A DNA stretch of 64,000 bases from RYN-230 sp963793825. Lineage in GTDB: Bacteria; Actinomycetota; Actinomycetes; Streptosporangiales; Streptosporangiaceae. The stretch covers positions 186,001 to 250,000 of the forward strand of contig CAWCBE010000009.1 in NCBI GenBank assembly GCA_963793825.1. Direction: 5' to 3'. Made by a program: the position numbers and the translations under genes. Positions 15,695 to 23,804 of this stretch are shown here, piece after piece (position 1 is the stretch's first letter; every line of letters begins with the position of its first letter). The notes under the pieces are model-generated. The model searched no databases, was not told where the DNA came from, and saw nothing but the letters and a program-made list of their open reading frames with translations.

Positions 15695-17455
15695 ATGCTG
15701 GCACCGCGGGACAGCCGTAGCCGGGACAGCCGCCGGCTGGATGGGTTGTGGCGCTTCCGGTTCGATCCCGGCGGCCAGGGCGTCGCCCAGGCCTGGTGGC
15801 GGGGCCCCCTCCCCGGGGCCCGGGAGATGGCCGTGCCGGCCAGCTACAACGACCTGGTGACCGACGCGGCCGAGCGGGAGCACGTCGGCGAGGTCTGGTA
15901 CCAGCGGGACGTGTGGGTTCCGACCGCCTGGGCTGGCCGGCGCATCGTGCTGCGCTGTGACGCGGCCGCGCACCACGGCACCGTGTGGGCCGGCGAGAGC
16001 CTGGTCGCCGAGCACGCCGGCGGGTACACGCCGTTCGAGGCCGACGTGACCGGGCTGGTGCGGTGCGGGGAGCCGGTCCGGGTCACGATCCGGGTGGGTA
16101 ACGAGCTGACCATGGCGACGATCCCGCCGGGAGTCGCCTCCCCGGGCGCCGGCGGGCGGAAGCGGCAGCGGTACTTCCACGATTTCTTCCACTATGCGGG
16201 GCTGCACCGGTCGGTGTGGCTGTACGCCACGCCGCCCAGCTACGTGGCGGACGTAACGGTCAGCACGGCCTTCGACCCGGCCACGGGGACCGGGGAAGTG
16301 CGGTGGCAGGCCGAGGTCGCCGGTTCCGGGGACACCTGGGCCCGGCTGCTGGCCGCCGACGGCACGCTGGTGGCCGAGGCGCCGGGTACCGCCGGGGTGC
16401 TCACCGTTCCCGGGGCGCGGCCGTGGTCACCGGGCGACCCGTATCTGTACCAGCTGGATGTCGGGCACGGGGACGACCAGTACCCGGTGCCGGTGGGCAT
16501 CAGGACGGTCGCCGTGGCCGGCGCCCGGCTGCTGCTGAACGGGCAGCCGGTGGCGCTGCGCGGCTTCGGGATGCACGAGGACTTCACGCTGCACGGCAAG
16601 GGCCATGACGACGCCCGGATGGTCCGCGACTTCGCGCTGCTGGAGTGGATCGGGGCGAACTCGTTCCGCACGTCGCACTACCCGTACGCCGAGGAGGTGC
16701 TGGATTACGCCGACCGGCGCGGCCTGCTGGTCATCGACGAGGCCCCGGCCGTGGGACTGCACCTCAGCCTGGGCCATATGGGTGAACACGGGGCGCGCAC
16801 GTTCGGGCCCGGCGGCATCGGCGCGCCTGCCGCGGCGGCGCACCTGGCGGCGTTGCGGGAACTCGTGGCCCGGGACCGCAACCATCCCAGCGTCATCGCC
16901 TGGTCGGTGGCCAACGAGCCGGACACCGCCGAGCCGGGCGCCCGGGACTATTTCGCGCCGCTGGTGTCGGCCGTGCGGGACCTGGACCCCTCCCGCCCGG
17001 TCTGCCTGGCCAACGTGGCGACCGCGCCGCCGGACGCCGACGTGGTCACCGACCTGTTCGACCTGATCTGCGTGAACCGGTATTACGGCTGGTACGTGAA
17101 CAGCGGCGATCTGGACACCGCGGAGCGGGAGCTGGAAGCGGAGCTGCGCGGCTGGGCCCGGCATGGCAAGCCCATCCTGATCACCGAGTTCGGCGCCGAC
17201 GCGCTGCCCGGGCTGCATGCCCTGCCGCCGGTCATGTGGTCCGAGGAGTACCAGGCCGCGCTGATCGAGATGTCGGTGCGGGTGTTCCGCCGTGTCCCCG
17301 AGATCATCGGGGAGCACGTGTGGAACTTCGCCGACTTCGCGACCGCGCAGGCGGTGCACCGGCCCGGCGGTAACGCCAAGGGAGTCTTCACCCGCGACCG
17401 GCAGCCGAAAGCGGCCGCGCGGCTGCTGCGGGACCTGTGGCGGCCGCCGTCCTGA
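15695..17455 (+). CDS. uidA: Beta-glucuronidase, glycoside hydrolase family 2
   Basis: 586 aa, close to the roughly 600 aa of bacterial GUS. It cleaves beta-D-glucuronides. The GH2 order is visible: jelly-roll sugar-binding domain (SRRLDGLWRFRFDPGGQGVA; REMAVPASYNDL; EVWYQRDVWVP), immunoglobulin-like domain (about residues 190-290) and TIM barrel. Acid/base Glu is E408 in SVANEPDTAEPGARDYF, and the nucleophile is E498 in LITEFGADALPGLH; both are in GUS-specific context. No signal peptide, so cytoplasmic. ATG 15695 is preceded by CAGGAGCG. A LacI regulator and a sugar transporter lie nearby, suggesting glucuronide use, though an LLM gene intervenes on the other strand. Confidence 0.92.
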   Translation: MLAPRDSRSRDSRRLDGLWRFRFDPGGQGVAQAWWRGPLPGAREMAVPASYNDLVTDAAEREHVGEVWYQRDVWVPTAWAGRRIVLRCDAAAHHGTVWAGESLVAEHAGGYTPFEADVTGLVRCGEPVRVTIRVGNELTMATIPPGVASPGAGGRKRQRYFHDFFHYAGLHRSVWLYATPPSYVADVTVSTAFDPATGTGEVRWQAEVAGSGDTWARLLAADGTLVAEAPGTAGVLTVPGARPWSPGDPYLYQLDVGHGDDQYPVPVGIRTVAVAGARLLLNGQPVALRGFGMHEDFTLHGKGHDDARMVRDFALLEWIGANSFRTSHYPYAEEVLDYADRRGLLVIDEAPAVGLHLSLGHMGEHGARTFGPGGIGAPAAAAHLAALRELVARDRNHPSVIAWSVANEPDTAEPGARDYFAPLVSAVRDLDPSRPVCLANVATAPPDADVVTDLFDLICVNRYYGWYVNSGDLDTAERELEAELRGWARHGKPILITEFGADALPGLHALPPVMWSEEYQAALIEMSVRVFRRVPEIIGEHVWNFADFATAQAVHRPGGNAKGVFTRDRQPKAAARLLRDLWRPPS

Positions 17456-17460
17456 CCCGG

Positions 17461-17498
17461 GCTCTCTGCGGCCCGGCCGCGGCCGGGCCGCAGAGAGC
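17461..17498. terminator. Perfect 38-bp palindrome, bidirectional terminator
   Basis: The 38 bases are identical to their own reverse complement (arms GCTCTCTGCGGCCCGGCC and its complement). They sit 6 bp after the beta-glucuronidase stop and 10 bp before the stop of the convergent LLM gene. A long GC hairpin between two convergent genes is best read as a two-way terminator. Confidence 0.75.
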
Positions 17499-17507
17499 CG
17501 GGCCCGG

Positions 17508-18353
17508 TCACGGCTTCAGGGCCTGCGCCAGGGCGCGGTAGCCCGGCACCGGGTCGGCGTCCGGCTCGGTCAGCAGCTGGACGACCACATGATCCGCACC
17601 GGCCTCCAGGTGCCTGCCGAGCTGCGCCGCGACCTGCTCGGCGGAGCCGTGCGCGACCAGCGCATCGATCAGCGCGTCACTGCCGCCATCGCCCAGGTCC
17701 GCGTCGGACCAGCCGAGCCGGCGCAGGTTGCTGGTGTAGTTGACCAGGCCGAGGTAGGGCTTCCGGACCCGGCTGCGGCCGAGCACCCGGGCGCGTGCGG
17801 TGTCGGTGTCCAGGACCGCCTTGTGCTCCGGGGCGAGCAGCGGGCCGGGCCCCAGGATGTCCCGGGCCAGGCGGGTGTGCTCGGGCGGCACCAGGTAGGG
17901 GATCGCTCCCGCGGTCCGGTCCCGGGCCAGCCGGAGCACCTTCGGGCCGAGCGCGGCCAGCACGAGCGCGTCCCGGGGGACGCCGTCGCCGAGCAGGGTG
18001 TCCACGTAGGCCGCGAGGGTGTCATAGGGGCGCTGGTACTGCTGGGTCGCCTCGCGGTGGCCCGCGCCGACACCGAGCACGAACCGGCCTGGGAAACGTT
18101 CCTGCACCCGGGCGAACGAGCGGGCCACCTCGTGCGGGCCGTCCTTCCACATGTTCACGATGCTGGTGCCGACCGTGAGGTCCCGCGTCGCGCCCAGGAG
18201 CTCGTCCACCAGGGCCAGGTCACCGTCGGGTGAGCCGCCCAGCCACAGCGCACCGAACCCGGCCCGTTCCACCTCGGCGGCCAGCTGCGGCGTGACCTGG
18301 TAGGCGCCTCGCCAGACCCCCCAGTGTCCGAGCCGATCGCGGAGTTGCGTCAT
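17508..18353 (-). CDS. F420-dependent LLM-class oxidoreductase
   Basis: 281 aa from ATG 18353 (MTQLRDRLGHWGVW). The luciferase-like TIM barrel is seen in FGALWLGGSPDGDLALVDEL, then LTVGTSIVNMWKDGPHEVAR (substrate/cofactor strand), RFVLGVGAGHREATQQYQRP and LAALGPKVLRLARDRTAGAI. The C-terminal QLLTEPDADPVPGYRALAQ closes the barrel. Actinomycete members usually use coenzyme F420. The substrate is unknown. The upstream open frame to 18992 is a shadow of the divergent LacI gene. Confidence 0.88.
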   Translation of the reverse strand: MTQLRDRLGHWGVWRGAYQVTPQLAAEVERAGFGALWLGGSPDGDLALVDELLGATRDLTVGTSIVNMWKDGPHEVARSFARVQERFPGRFVLGVGAGHREATQQYQRPYDTLAAYVDTLLGDGVPRDALVLAALGPKVLRLARDRTAGAIPYLVPPEHTRLARDILGPGPLLAPEHKAVLDTDTARARVLGRSRVRKPYLGLVNYTSNLRRLGWSDADLGDGGSDALIDALVAHGSAEQVAAQLGRHLEAGADHVVVQLLTEPDADPVPGYRALAQALKP

Positions 18354-18608
18354 GGCCTGCTCCCTCCTGCCGGATGCCCGGCGGCCAGATGGATGTCCCG
18401 GACTGCCGGAACCCCGCCCGGGGCCGGCGTGTTCCCCGATACCCCCCGCACCGTTCCCCCCGCACCGTTCCCCCTCCACCGCGGCAACCCGGCCGCCGGC
18501 CCGGCCAGGCATCCCGGCCAGGCATCCCGCAATTCTGGCCAGGACCGGGGGCACACAGTGTTCCCCAGCCCGCTCTGTATCGGTAAAGTAGTGGAGGTGG
18601 ACAGTGAC

Positions 18609-19673
18609 GTGCGGGGGCGGCCGCGGGTGACGCTGGCTGACGTGGCGGCCAGCTGCGGGGTCAGCCGGATGACCGTGTCCAACGCGTACAACCGACCGGA
18701 TCAGCTGTCCGCGGAGTTGCGGCAGCGGGTGCTGGCCACGGCCGACCAGCTGGGCTACGGGGGCCCGAGCGCGGCTGGGCGGGCGCTGAAGCGGGGCCGC
18801 AATGACGTGCTCGGGGTGCTGCTCACCGAGGCGCTGCCGTACGCGTTCGGGGATCCGGGCACCGTCTCGCTCCTGCACGGAGTGACCGCCGCGACGGCCG
18901 CCGCGGGCCTGGCCCTGCAGCTCATCCCGGCGGCCGCGGAGACGGCGGAGCGGCTGGTCCGCGACGCCGCGGTGGACGGGCTGATCGCCCACTCACCGGC
19001 CGACGATGACCCGGCGCTGGCGGCGGCCCTGCGCCGCCGGCTGCCCACGGTGGTGTCCGGCGGGCCCGCCGGGGCGGGCGCGGACTGCGTCACCATCAGC
19101 AACGACGCGGCCGCCGCGAGCGCCGCCCGCCACCTCCTCGAGCTCGGCCATCGCCGGATCGGCATCGTGACCTGGCGGCTGCATGCCGACGGGCATACCG
19201 GGTGGGCCAGCCAGGCCAGGCAGGACAGCGCGCGCTACGAAGTGTTCCGCCTGCGGCTGCAGGGCTTCCAGCGGGCCGCGGCCGGACTGCCGGCGGCGGC
19301 CGTGCGGGTGTGGGAACAGCCGGGCCACAGCGTCGCGGACGGCTGCGCCGCCGGGCACGCGCTGCTCGGCCTGCCTGCCGGTGAGCGCCCCACTGCCGTG
19401 CTGGCCAGCACGGACGTGCTGGCGCTGGGAGTGCTGCAGGCCGCCCGCGAACGAGGGCTGGACGTCCCCGGTGACCTGTCGGTGACCGGCTTCGATGACA
19501 TCGAGGAGGCCGGGCGGGCGCACCCCCCGCTGACCACCGTGCACCAGTCCCTGTACCAGCAGGGCCAGGACTGCGCCCGGCGGCTGATCGCCCCGGGCAC
19601 CGCGACCAGGCTGCTGCACCCGGCCCGGCTGATCGTCAGGGCCAGCACCGCTCCGCCGCGGGAGCAGCCGTGA
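18609..19673 (+). CDS. LacI-family transcriptional regulator
   Basis: About 354 aa. The start GTG 18609 is preferred because GGAGGTGG ends 8 nt before it; GTG 18591 and 18597 are in frame but sit on that site. The HTH is RPRVTLADVAASCGVSRMTV with hinge YNRPDQLSAELRQRVLATAD, followed by a periplasmic-binding-protein-like sensor domain (VLGVLLTEALPYAFGDPGTV; HRRIGIVTWRLHADG; STDVLALGVLQAARERGLDV; FDDIEEAGRAHPPLTTV). It is coupled to a SemiSWEET gene by a GTGA overlap and lies one gene from the beta-glucuronidase, so it may sense a sugar or glucuronide. Effector not predictable. Confidence 0.9.
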   Translation: MRGRPRVTLADVAASCGVSRMTVSNAYNRPDQLSAELRQRVLATADQLGYGGPSAAGRALKRGRNDVLGVLLTEALPYAFGDPGTVSLLHGVTAATAAAGLALQLIPAAAETAERLVRDAAVDGLIAHSPADDDPALAAALRRRLPTVVSGGPAGAGADCVTISNDAAAASAARHLLELGHRRIGIVTWRLHADGHTGWASQARQDSARYEVFRLRLQGFQRAAAGLPAAAVRVWEQPGHSVADGCAAGHALLGLPAGERPTAVLASTDVLALGVLQAARERGLDVPGDLSVTGFDDIEEAGRAHPPLTTVHQSLYQQGQDCARRLIAPGTATRLLHPARLIVRASTAPPREQP

Positions 19674-19939
19674 TCATCACCCTGGGGCTGCTGTCCGGCC
19701 TGCTCACGACGGGCGCCTGGCTCCCGCAGCTGCTGCGGACCTGGCGCCGCGGGCGGGCCGACGACATCTCCTACTCCTACCTCACCGTCTTCGCGGCCGG
19801 GGTGCTGGGCTGGCTGGCCTATGGGCTGCTGGCCGGGCAGCCCGCGGTGGTCGCCGCCAACCTGGTCACCTTCGCCCTCATCGCCGCCCTCACCCTGCTC
19901 AAGACGCGCCCCCGCCGGCCCACCGGCAAGGAGCCCCGG
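19670..19939 (+). CDS. SemiSWEET/PQ-loop sugar transporter; no nearby stop codon
   Basis: The first about 87 codons from GTG 19670 form a three-helix PQ-loop (MtN3/SWEET half) protein: LGLLSGLLTTGAWLPQLLRT with the Pro-Gln motif, WRRGRADDISYSYLTVFAAG, then two further helices ending LLKTRPRRPTGKEP. Bacterial SemiSWEETs are about 85-100 aa and dimerise to move sugars. The GTG overlaps the LacI stop. Oddly, the frame does not stop here: as written it stays open to 21775, antisense through the ABC gene. A one-base shift would use a TAG at 19968-19970. The end given is the end of the domain, not a stop codon. Confidence 0.7.
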
Positions 19940-19948
19940 TCAGCCGGC

Positions 19949-21766
19949 TTACGCGGCCAGGACGGCGTAGCGGCCGTTGCCTTCCAGCAGGGTGGTGTGC
20001 GTGCCGGATTCGATGATGCGGCCGTGGTCGAGCACGGCGATCTGGTCGGCGCTGCGCACGGTCGAGAGCCGGTGGGCGATGGTGATCGTGGTCCGGCCCG
20101 CGGCCAGGTGGTCGAACGCGTGCTGGACGGCGCGCTCGGTCTCGGTGTCCAGGGCGCTGGTGGCCTCGTCCAGCACGAGCACGCGGGGATCGCGCAGCAG
20201 GGTCCGGGCGATGGCGATGCGCTGCTTCTCGCCGCCGGAGAAACGGTGCCCGCGGGAGCCGACCATGGTGTCGTAGCCGTCGGGCAGCCCGGCGATCAGG
20301 CCGTGGATCTGCGCGGCCCGGGCGGCGTCCTCGATCTCGGCATCGGTGGCGCCGGGCTTGGCGTAGCGCAGGTTCTCCCGCACCGTGGTGTGCAGCAGGT
20401 AGGTCTCCTGGCTGACCACGCCGACGATGGCGGCCAGGTCGGTGAGCCTCATGTCGCGGATGTCGATGCCGTCGATGGTCACCCTGCCCTGGCCCGGGTC
20501 ATACAGCCGGGCGATGAGTGCGGCCAGGGTGCTCTTGCCCGATCCGGTCTCGCCGACCAGGGCCAGCGTGGTGCCGGCCGGAACGTCCAGGTCGACGCCG
20601 GTCACAGCGGGCCGGTCCGCGCCGGGGTAGGTGAAGCTGACGTCCTCGACCTGGACGTGCCCGGCGATCCGGGCCGGGTCGATCTCGACCGGGGAGGCCG
20701 GGTCGTCCACCTCGACGGGCAGGTCGAGGTACTCGAAGATCCGCGCGAACAGCGCCAGCGAGCTGATCACGGACACGCCGGTGCTGAGCAGGCCGGTCAG
20801 CGGCCGGAACAGGCTGTTCTGCAGGGTGGTGAAGGCGACCAGGGTGCCGATGGTCATCGCGCCCGCGGCGACCGGCAGGCCGGCCGCGAGGTAGATGACC
20901 GCCGGGATGGCCGCGAAGATGATGCTCATCGAGGCCATCCGCCAGCGGCCGGCCAGCTGGGAGCGCAGCTCCAGGTCGATCAGCCGGGCCGAGGAGGCCG
21001 TGAACCGCCCGACCAGGGACGGCCCGGTGCCCATCGTCTTGGCCAGCTGGACACCGTTGATCGACAGTCCTTCCTCGATGGTGACGTTGAGGTTGGCCAG
21101 TTCACGCTGCTGCTCGGTGGTGATGGCCCGGCGCATGCGGGCGACCTTGCGGCTCAGGTAGACCGACGGGGGCATGACGACCAGCGAGATGAGGGAGAGC
21201 TGCCAGGACAGGGCGACCATGGCCACCGCGGTGGCCACCGCGGTGGTGAGGTTGGCGGCGATGGAGGTCGCGGTGGAGGTCACCACGGATTCCATGCCGC
21301 CGATGTCGTTGGTGATGCGGGACTGGACCTCGCCGGTGCGGGTGCGGGTGAAGAAGGCGACCGACTGCCGCTGCAGATGGCCGAAGACGCTGGTCCGCAG
21401 CCCGTGCATGACCTGCTGGCCGACCTTGGTGCTGATGAAGGTCTGGATCACCCCGAAGGCGGCGGTGACGGCGGCGATGCCGACCATGCCGGCCACCAGC
21501 AGGACCAGCAGCCGCAGGTTCCGGTCCGGAAGGGCGGTGTCGATCACCGCGCGGAGCAGGAACGGCGAGGCCACCCCGACGATGGAGGAGGCGATGATGA
21601 TGGCGGTGACGATCGCCATCTGCCAGGTGTAGGGGGCGAACAGCCGCCCGATCCGGCGCAGCGACACCTGACGTGCCTGCGCCTTCTCGGCGGCCGTGGC
21701 CGTTCTCGCGCCGCGGGAGCGGCCGGTGTTGCCCATCCGGGTGTTCGTGTCTGTCTGTGGGTTCAT
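19949..21766 (-). CDS. ABC transporter, fused permease and ATPase (exporter type)
   Basis: 605 aa from ATG 21766 (a TTG at 21781 is in frame). An N-terminal six-helix transmembrane domain spans about residues 30-310 (WQMAIVTAIIIASSIVGVAS; FFTRTRTGEVQSRITNDIGG coupling region). An ATPase follows with Walker A GETGSGKST, Q-loop VSQETYLL, signature SGGEKQRIAIARTL, Walker B VLVLDEATSALD and switch His in TIAHRLSTV. It is an MsbA/MDR-like half-transporter that works as a dimer. The divergent MarR gene and the operator between them suggest drug or metabolite efflux under MarR control. Confidence 0.93.
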   Translation of the reverse strand: MNPQTDTNTRMGNTGRSRGARTATAAEKAQARQVSLRRIGRLFAPYTWQMAIVTAIIIASSIVGVASPFLLRAVIDTALPDRNLRLLVLLVAGMVGIAAVTAAFGVIQTFISTKVGQQVMHGLRTSVFGHLQRQSVAFFTRTRTGEVQSRITNDIGGMESVVTSTATSIAANLTTAVATAVAMVALSWQLSLISLVVMPPSVYLSRKVARMRRAITTEQQRELANLNVTIEEGLSINGVQLAKTMGTGPSLVGRFTASSARLIDLELRSQLAGRWRMASMSIIFAAIPAVIYLAAGLPVAAGAMTIGTLVAFTTLQNSLFRPLTGLLSTGVSVISSLALFARIFEYLDLPVEVDDPASPVEIDPARIAGHVQVEDVSFTYPGADRPAVTGVDLDVPAGTTLALVGETGSGKSTLAALIARLYDPGQGRVTIDGIDIRDMRLTDLAAIVGVVSQETYLLHTTVRENLRYAKPGATDAEIEDAARAAQIHGLIAGLPDGYDTMVGSRGHRFSGGEKQRIAIARTLLRDPRVLVLDEATSALDTETERAVQHAFDHLAAGRTTITIAHRLSTVRSADQIAVLDHGRIIESGTHTTLLEGNGRYAVLAA

Positions 21767-21847
21767 GTCTGGTGACGCCAAGTGCTTGCTCGATTCTGCC
21801 GGGGGGAGGCTCGCGCGCCAGGCGGAGCCCGGGGCTATTCTATTTAC

Positions 21848-21860
21848 TGAGGTAACCTCA
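21848..21860. promoter_or_regulatory. Palindrome between the ABC exporter and MarR genes
   Basis: TGAGGTAACCTCA is a perfect palindrome around a central base, in a locally AT-rich stretch 82 bp upstream of the ABC start and 40 bp upstream of the MarR start. TGTGAGGCT, just downstream at 21863, repeats one half-site. A MarR dimer binding here would control both genes. Confidence 0.7.
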
Positions 21861-21899
21861 ATGTGAGGCTACAACAGCAACTGCTGGTACGCTATTCCC

Positions 21900-22538
21900 G
21901 TGATCCAGAGCCACGAGACGGCCGGCCGTGCCGCGGCCGGCGATGCCGGGCCGGCCGTGCCGGGCCGGCGATGCCGGGGCCGCCATTGCCGGGGCCGCCA
22001 TTGCCGGGGCCGCCATTGCCGGGGCCGCCATTGCCGGGGCCGGCGATGCCGGGGCCAGCATTGCCGGGGCCGCCATTGCCGGGGCCGCCATTGCCGGGGC
22101 CGGCGATGCCGGGCCGGCGATGCCGGGGCCAGCGGCGACGAGACGCTGGCGGACGCCTTCCGGTCCGTCGCCCGCCGACTGCGCGAGACCTCCCAGGAAA
22201 CCCTGGCCCCCTGGGACATCACCCCGTCCCAATTCCGCGCCCTGCGCGTGCTGCACCGCAACGGCGATATGCGCTTGTCCGATCTCTCGGAGCGCCTGCA
22301 TATCGCGCCCCGCTCGGCCACCGAGGTGGTCGACGCCCTCGAATCCCGGGGCCTGGTCAACCGGCGGACCGATCCCGGTGACCGGCGGGCCACCCTCGTC
22401 CGGCTGACGGAGCACGGCACCGACATCCTCGATGCGATCGGCGCCGCCCGCGGAACGGAGGCGGAGCGGTTCTTCGGCCGGCTAAGCCAGACCGACCGCG
22501 CCCACCTCGCCCGGATTCTCCGCAAGCTCCAGGACTGA
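21900..22538 (+). CDS. MarR-family regulator with a repeat-encoded N-terminal extension
   Basis: 212 aa from GTG 21900. Residues 1-80 come from a minisatellite and read as a Cys/Arg/Gly repeat (RGRHC units). The MarR domain starts near residue 82: LADAFRSVARRLRETSQETL, then DITPSQFRALRVLHRNGDMR, the recognition helices RLSDLSERLHIAPRSATEVV and the wing RRTDPGDRRATLVRLTEHG. Normal MarR proteins of about 140-150 aa lack this extension. No Shine-Dalgarno precedes the GTG, but TACGCT about 7 bp upstream could be a -10 box for a leaderless transcript. Because the repeat is open in all frames, the true start is uncertain; the domain itself is certain. Confidence 0.8.
   Translation: MIQSHETAGRAAAGDAGPAVPGRRCRGRHCRGRHCRGRHCRGRHCRGRRCRGQHCRGRHCRGRHCRGRRCRAGDAGASGDETLADAFRSVARRLRETSQETLAPWDITPSQFRALRVLHRNGDMRLSDLSERLHIAPRSATEVVDALESRGLVNRRTDPGDRRATLVRLTEHGTDILDAIGAARGTEAERFFGRLSQTDRAHLARILRKLQD
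21933..22124. repeat. 15-bp minisatellite within the MarR 5' end
   Basis: Nine tandem 15-bp units of the form GGGGCCGCCATTGCC (variants GGGGCCGGCGATGCC and GGGGCCAGCATTGCC) run from 21976 to 22110. They are preceded by a 15-bp and two 14-bp variants (21933-21975) and followed by one 14-bp variant (22111-22124). Copy changes of 15-bp units keep the frame; gain or loss of a 14-bp unit would shift it. In the MarR frame it encodes five-residue RGRHC/RGRRC repeats. Confidence 0.9.
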
Positions 22539-22650
22539 TCCGCGCGCCGCCCTGGCCGCACCCGGCATCTTCCGCCAGCTCGAAGGGCACCAGCGTCAGC
22601 ATCCCGGGTGGGCGCGGGTGCGGCCCGCGGCGATACGGCATGCTTGCGGC

Positions 22651-23067
22651 ATGGCCGTGCAGATCGGTGAATCGCTGGCGGGCATCGACTGGCACCAGGT
22701 CAAGGCCGACCTGGCCGCCGATGCCTTTGACAATGGCCGCTCCCCCCAGGCGCTGCACGCGTCATTTGCGCGGTCGCAGCATGTGGCCATCGCCCGCGAC
22801 GGTGACCGCGTGGTCGCCATGGCCAGGCTCTTGTCCGACGGTGTCTGCAATGCCTACCTGCTCGATGTCTGGACACTGTCGGCCTACCGGGGGCAGGGCA
22901 TCGGCTCCCGGCTGATCCGCCAGCTCATGGACCGCGTTCCTGGCCAGCACATCGGCCTGCAGACCGACGAGGCCGAATCCTTCTACGCGGCACTCGGCTA
23001 CCGGTACCAGCCCCACTTCATGTCGGCCGTCTCCGGCACCTGGCTCGGCAACGACGCCAACCGGTAA
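22651..23067 (+). CDS. GNAT-family N-acetyltransferase
   Basis: 138 aa from ATG 22651. Acetyl-CoA binding motif A is LLDVWTLSAYRGQGIGSRLI (R-G-Q-G-I-G), preceded by the beta strand VVAMARLLSDGVCNAYLLDV and followed by DEAESFYAALGYRYQPHFMS, the motif B region. It transfers an acetyl group to an unknown amine. The frame is open to GTG 22618, but the ATG start fits the family better. Convergent with the DUF1330 gene (gap 5 bp). Confidence 0.88.
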   Translation: MAVQIGESLAGIDWHQVKADLAADAFDNGRSPQALHASFARSQHVAIARDGDRVVAMARLLSDGVCNAYLLDVWTLSAYRGQGIGSRLIRQLMDRVPGQHIGLQTDEAESFYAALGYRYQPHFMSAVSGTWLGNDANR

Positions 23068-23072
23068 CGCGA

Positions 23073-23378
23073 TCACTGCCCCGGAGCAGGATCGACCAGC
23101 TGGACTTCGATTACCTCGGTCTGTGAGATGACCCTCTCGCGCTCGGCGGCGAGCGACAGCCGGCGCTCATCGGTCATATACGCATCCAGCGCCCGCGCCG
23201 AGGGGAACTCCAGGAGCTGGATCTCCAGTGGCTGCCCGCCGGTGCCGCTGCCCCTGGCCCGCTGCAGGACCTGGCCACCGTGGCCAGCAACGAAGCCCAG
23301 CACCTGATTCTCGTATGCGATCAGGCCATCCTCGGCCCCAGGCCGCGCCCACAGCAGGACGCACAGGGTCAGGCGCAC
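23073..23378 (-). CDS. DUF1330-like small protein
   Basis: 101 aa. It starts MRLTLCVLLWARPGAEDGLI and has the dimeric ferredoxin-like pattern: YENQVLGFVAGHGGQVLQRA, then PLEIQLLEFPSARALDAYMT with the conserved phenylalanine-proline and ERERVISQTEVIEVQLVDPA at the end. DUF1330/EthD-like proteins form small alpha-beta barrels; the substrate is unknown. Probably monocistronic; the next minus-strand gene upstream is a VOC protein 51 bp away. Confidence 0.75.
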   Translation of the reverse strand: MRLTLCVLLWARPGAEDGLIAYENQVLGFVAGHGGQVLQRARGSGTGGQPLEIQLLEFPSARALDAYMTDERRLSLAAERERVISQTEVIEVQLVDPAPGQ

Positions 23379-23429
23379 AGCGCTGACATCCGTGACAGTG
23401 ATTTCCGCATTCCAGCAGAATGCCCCAGC

Positions 23430-23804
23430 TCATCCAGCCCGGCTGGTGATCCGCAGGTAGTAACCGACGGGATCCAGGATCCTGAAATCTCTCAGGTCCC
23501 AGGGGCGATCCTGGAGATCCTCTTCCAGCGGCCATCCGGCCGCCACGACCCGGTCGCGTTCCGCGGCGACGTCGTCAACCTCAAGCACCAGTTCCACCCC
23601 GACCGGCGGCCGCCGGGCCGGATGAGCATCCGGGGCTGCCCGCAAGGCCGCCCCGATGCGCACAGCGCCCCGCTGCAACGCCACATACGCGGCCGGGTCC
23701 TTGCGCTGATCCTTCGTCACGCTGAAGCGCAGCACCCGCGTGTAGAAGTCAACGGCGGCATCCAGGTCGGCCGGAAAGATCTCAACCCGGAGGGTCATCT
23801 CCAC
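23430..23804 (-). CDS. VOC-family (glyoxalase/bleomycin-resistance-like) protein
   Basis: 124 aa from GTG 23804, chosen because AGGGGAG lies 7 nt upstream; ATG 23798 is two codons further. One paired beta-alpha-beta-beta-beta module plus its partner: MTLRVEIFPADLDAAVDFYT, VTKDQRKDPAAYVALQRGAV, then VGVELVLEVDDVAAERDRVV, EDLQDRPWDLRDFRILDPVG and YYLRITS. The Asp-Pro-x-G near the end is typical of VOC enzymes. Substrate unknown. Confidence 0.8.
   Translation of the reverse strand: MEMTLRVEIFPADLDAAVDFYTRVLRFSVTKDQRKDPAAYVALQRGAVRIGAALRAAPDAHPARRPPVGVELVLEVDDVAAERDRVVAAGWPLEEDLQDRPWDLRDFRILDPVGYYLRITSRAG

Noticed and set aside
19940..21775. Fusion protein of SemiSWEET with a 600-aa C-terminal domain
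   Set aside because: The extension is the antisense of the ABC exporter and has no motif. A missing stop is more likely.
21933..22124. PE-PGRS-like or collagen-like gene
   Set aside because: The PPLPG and AGAAI peptides in other frames come from the same 15-bp repeat. Only the frame leading into the MarR domain has a continuation.
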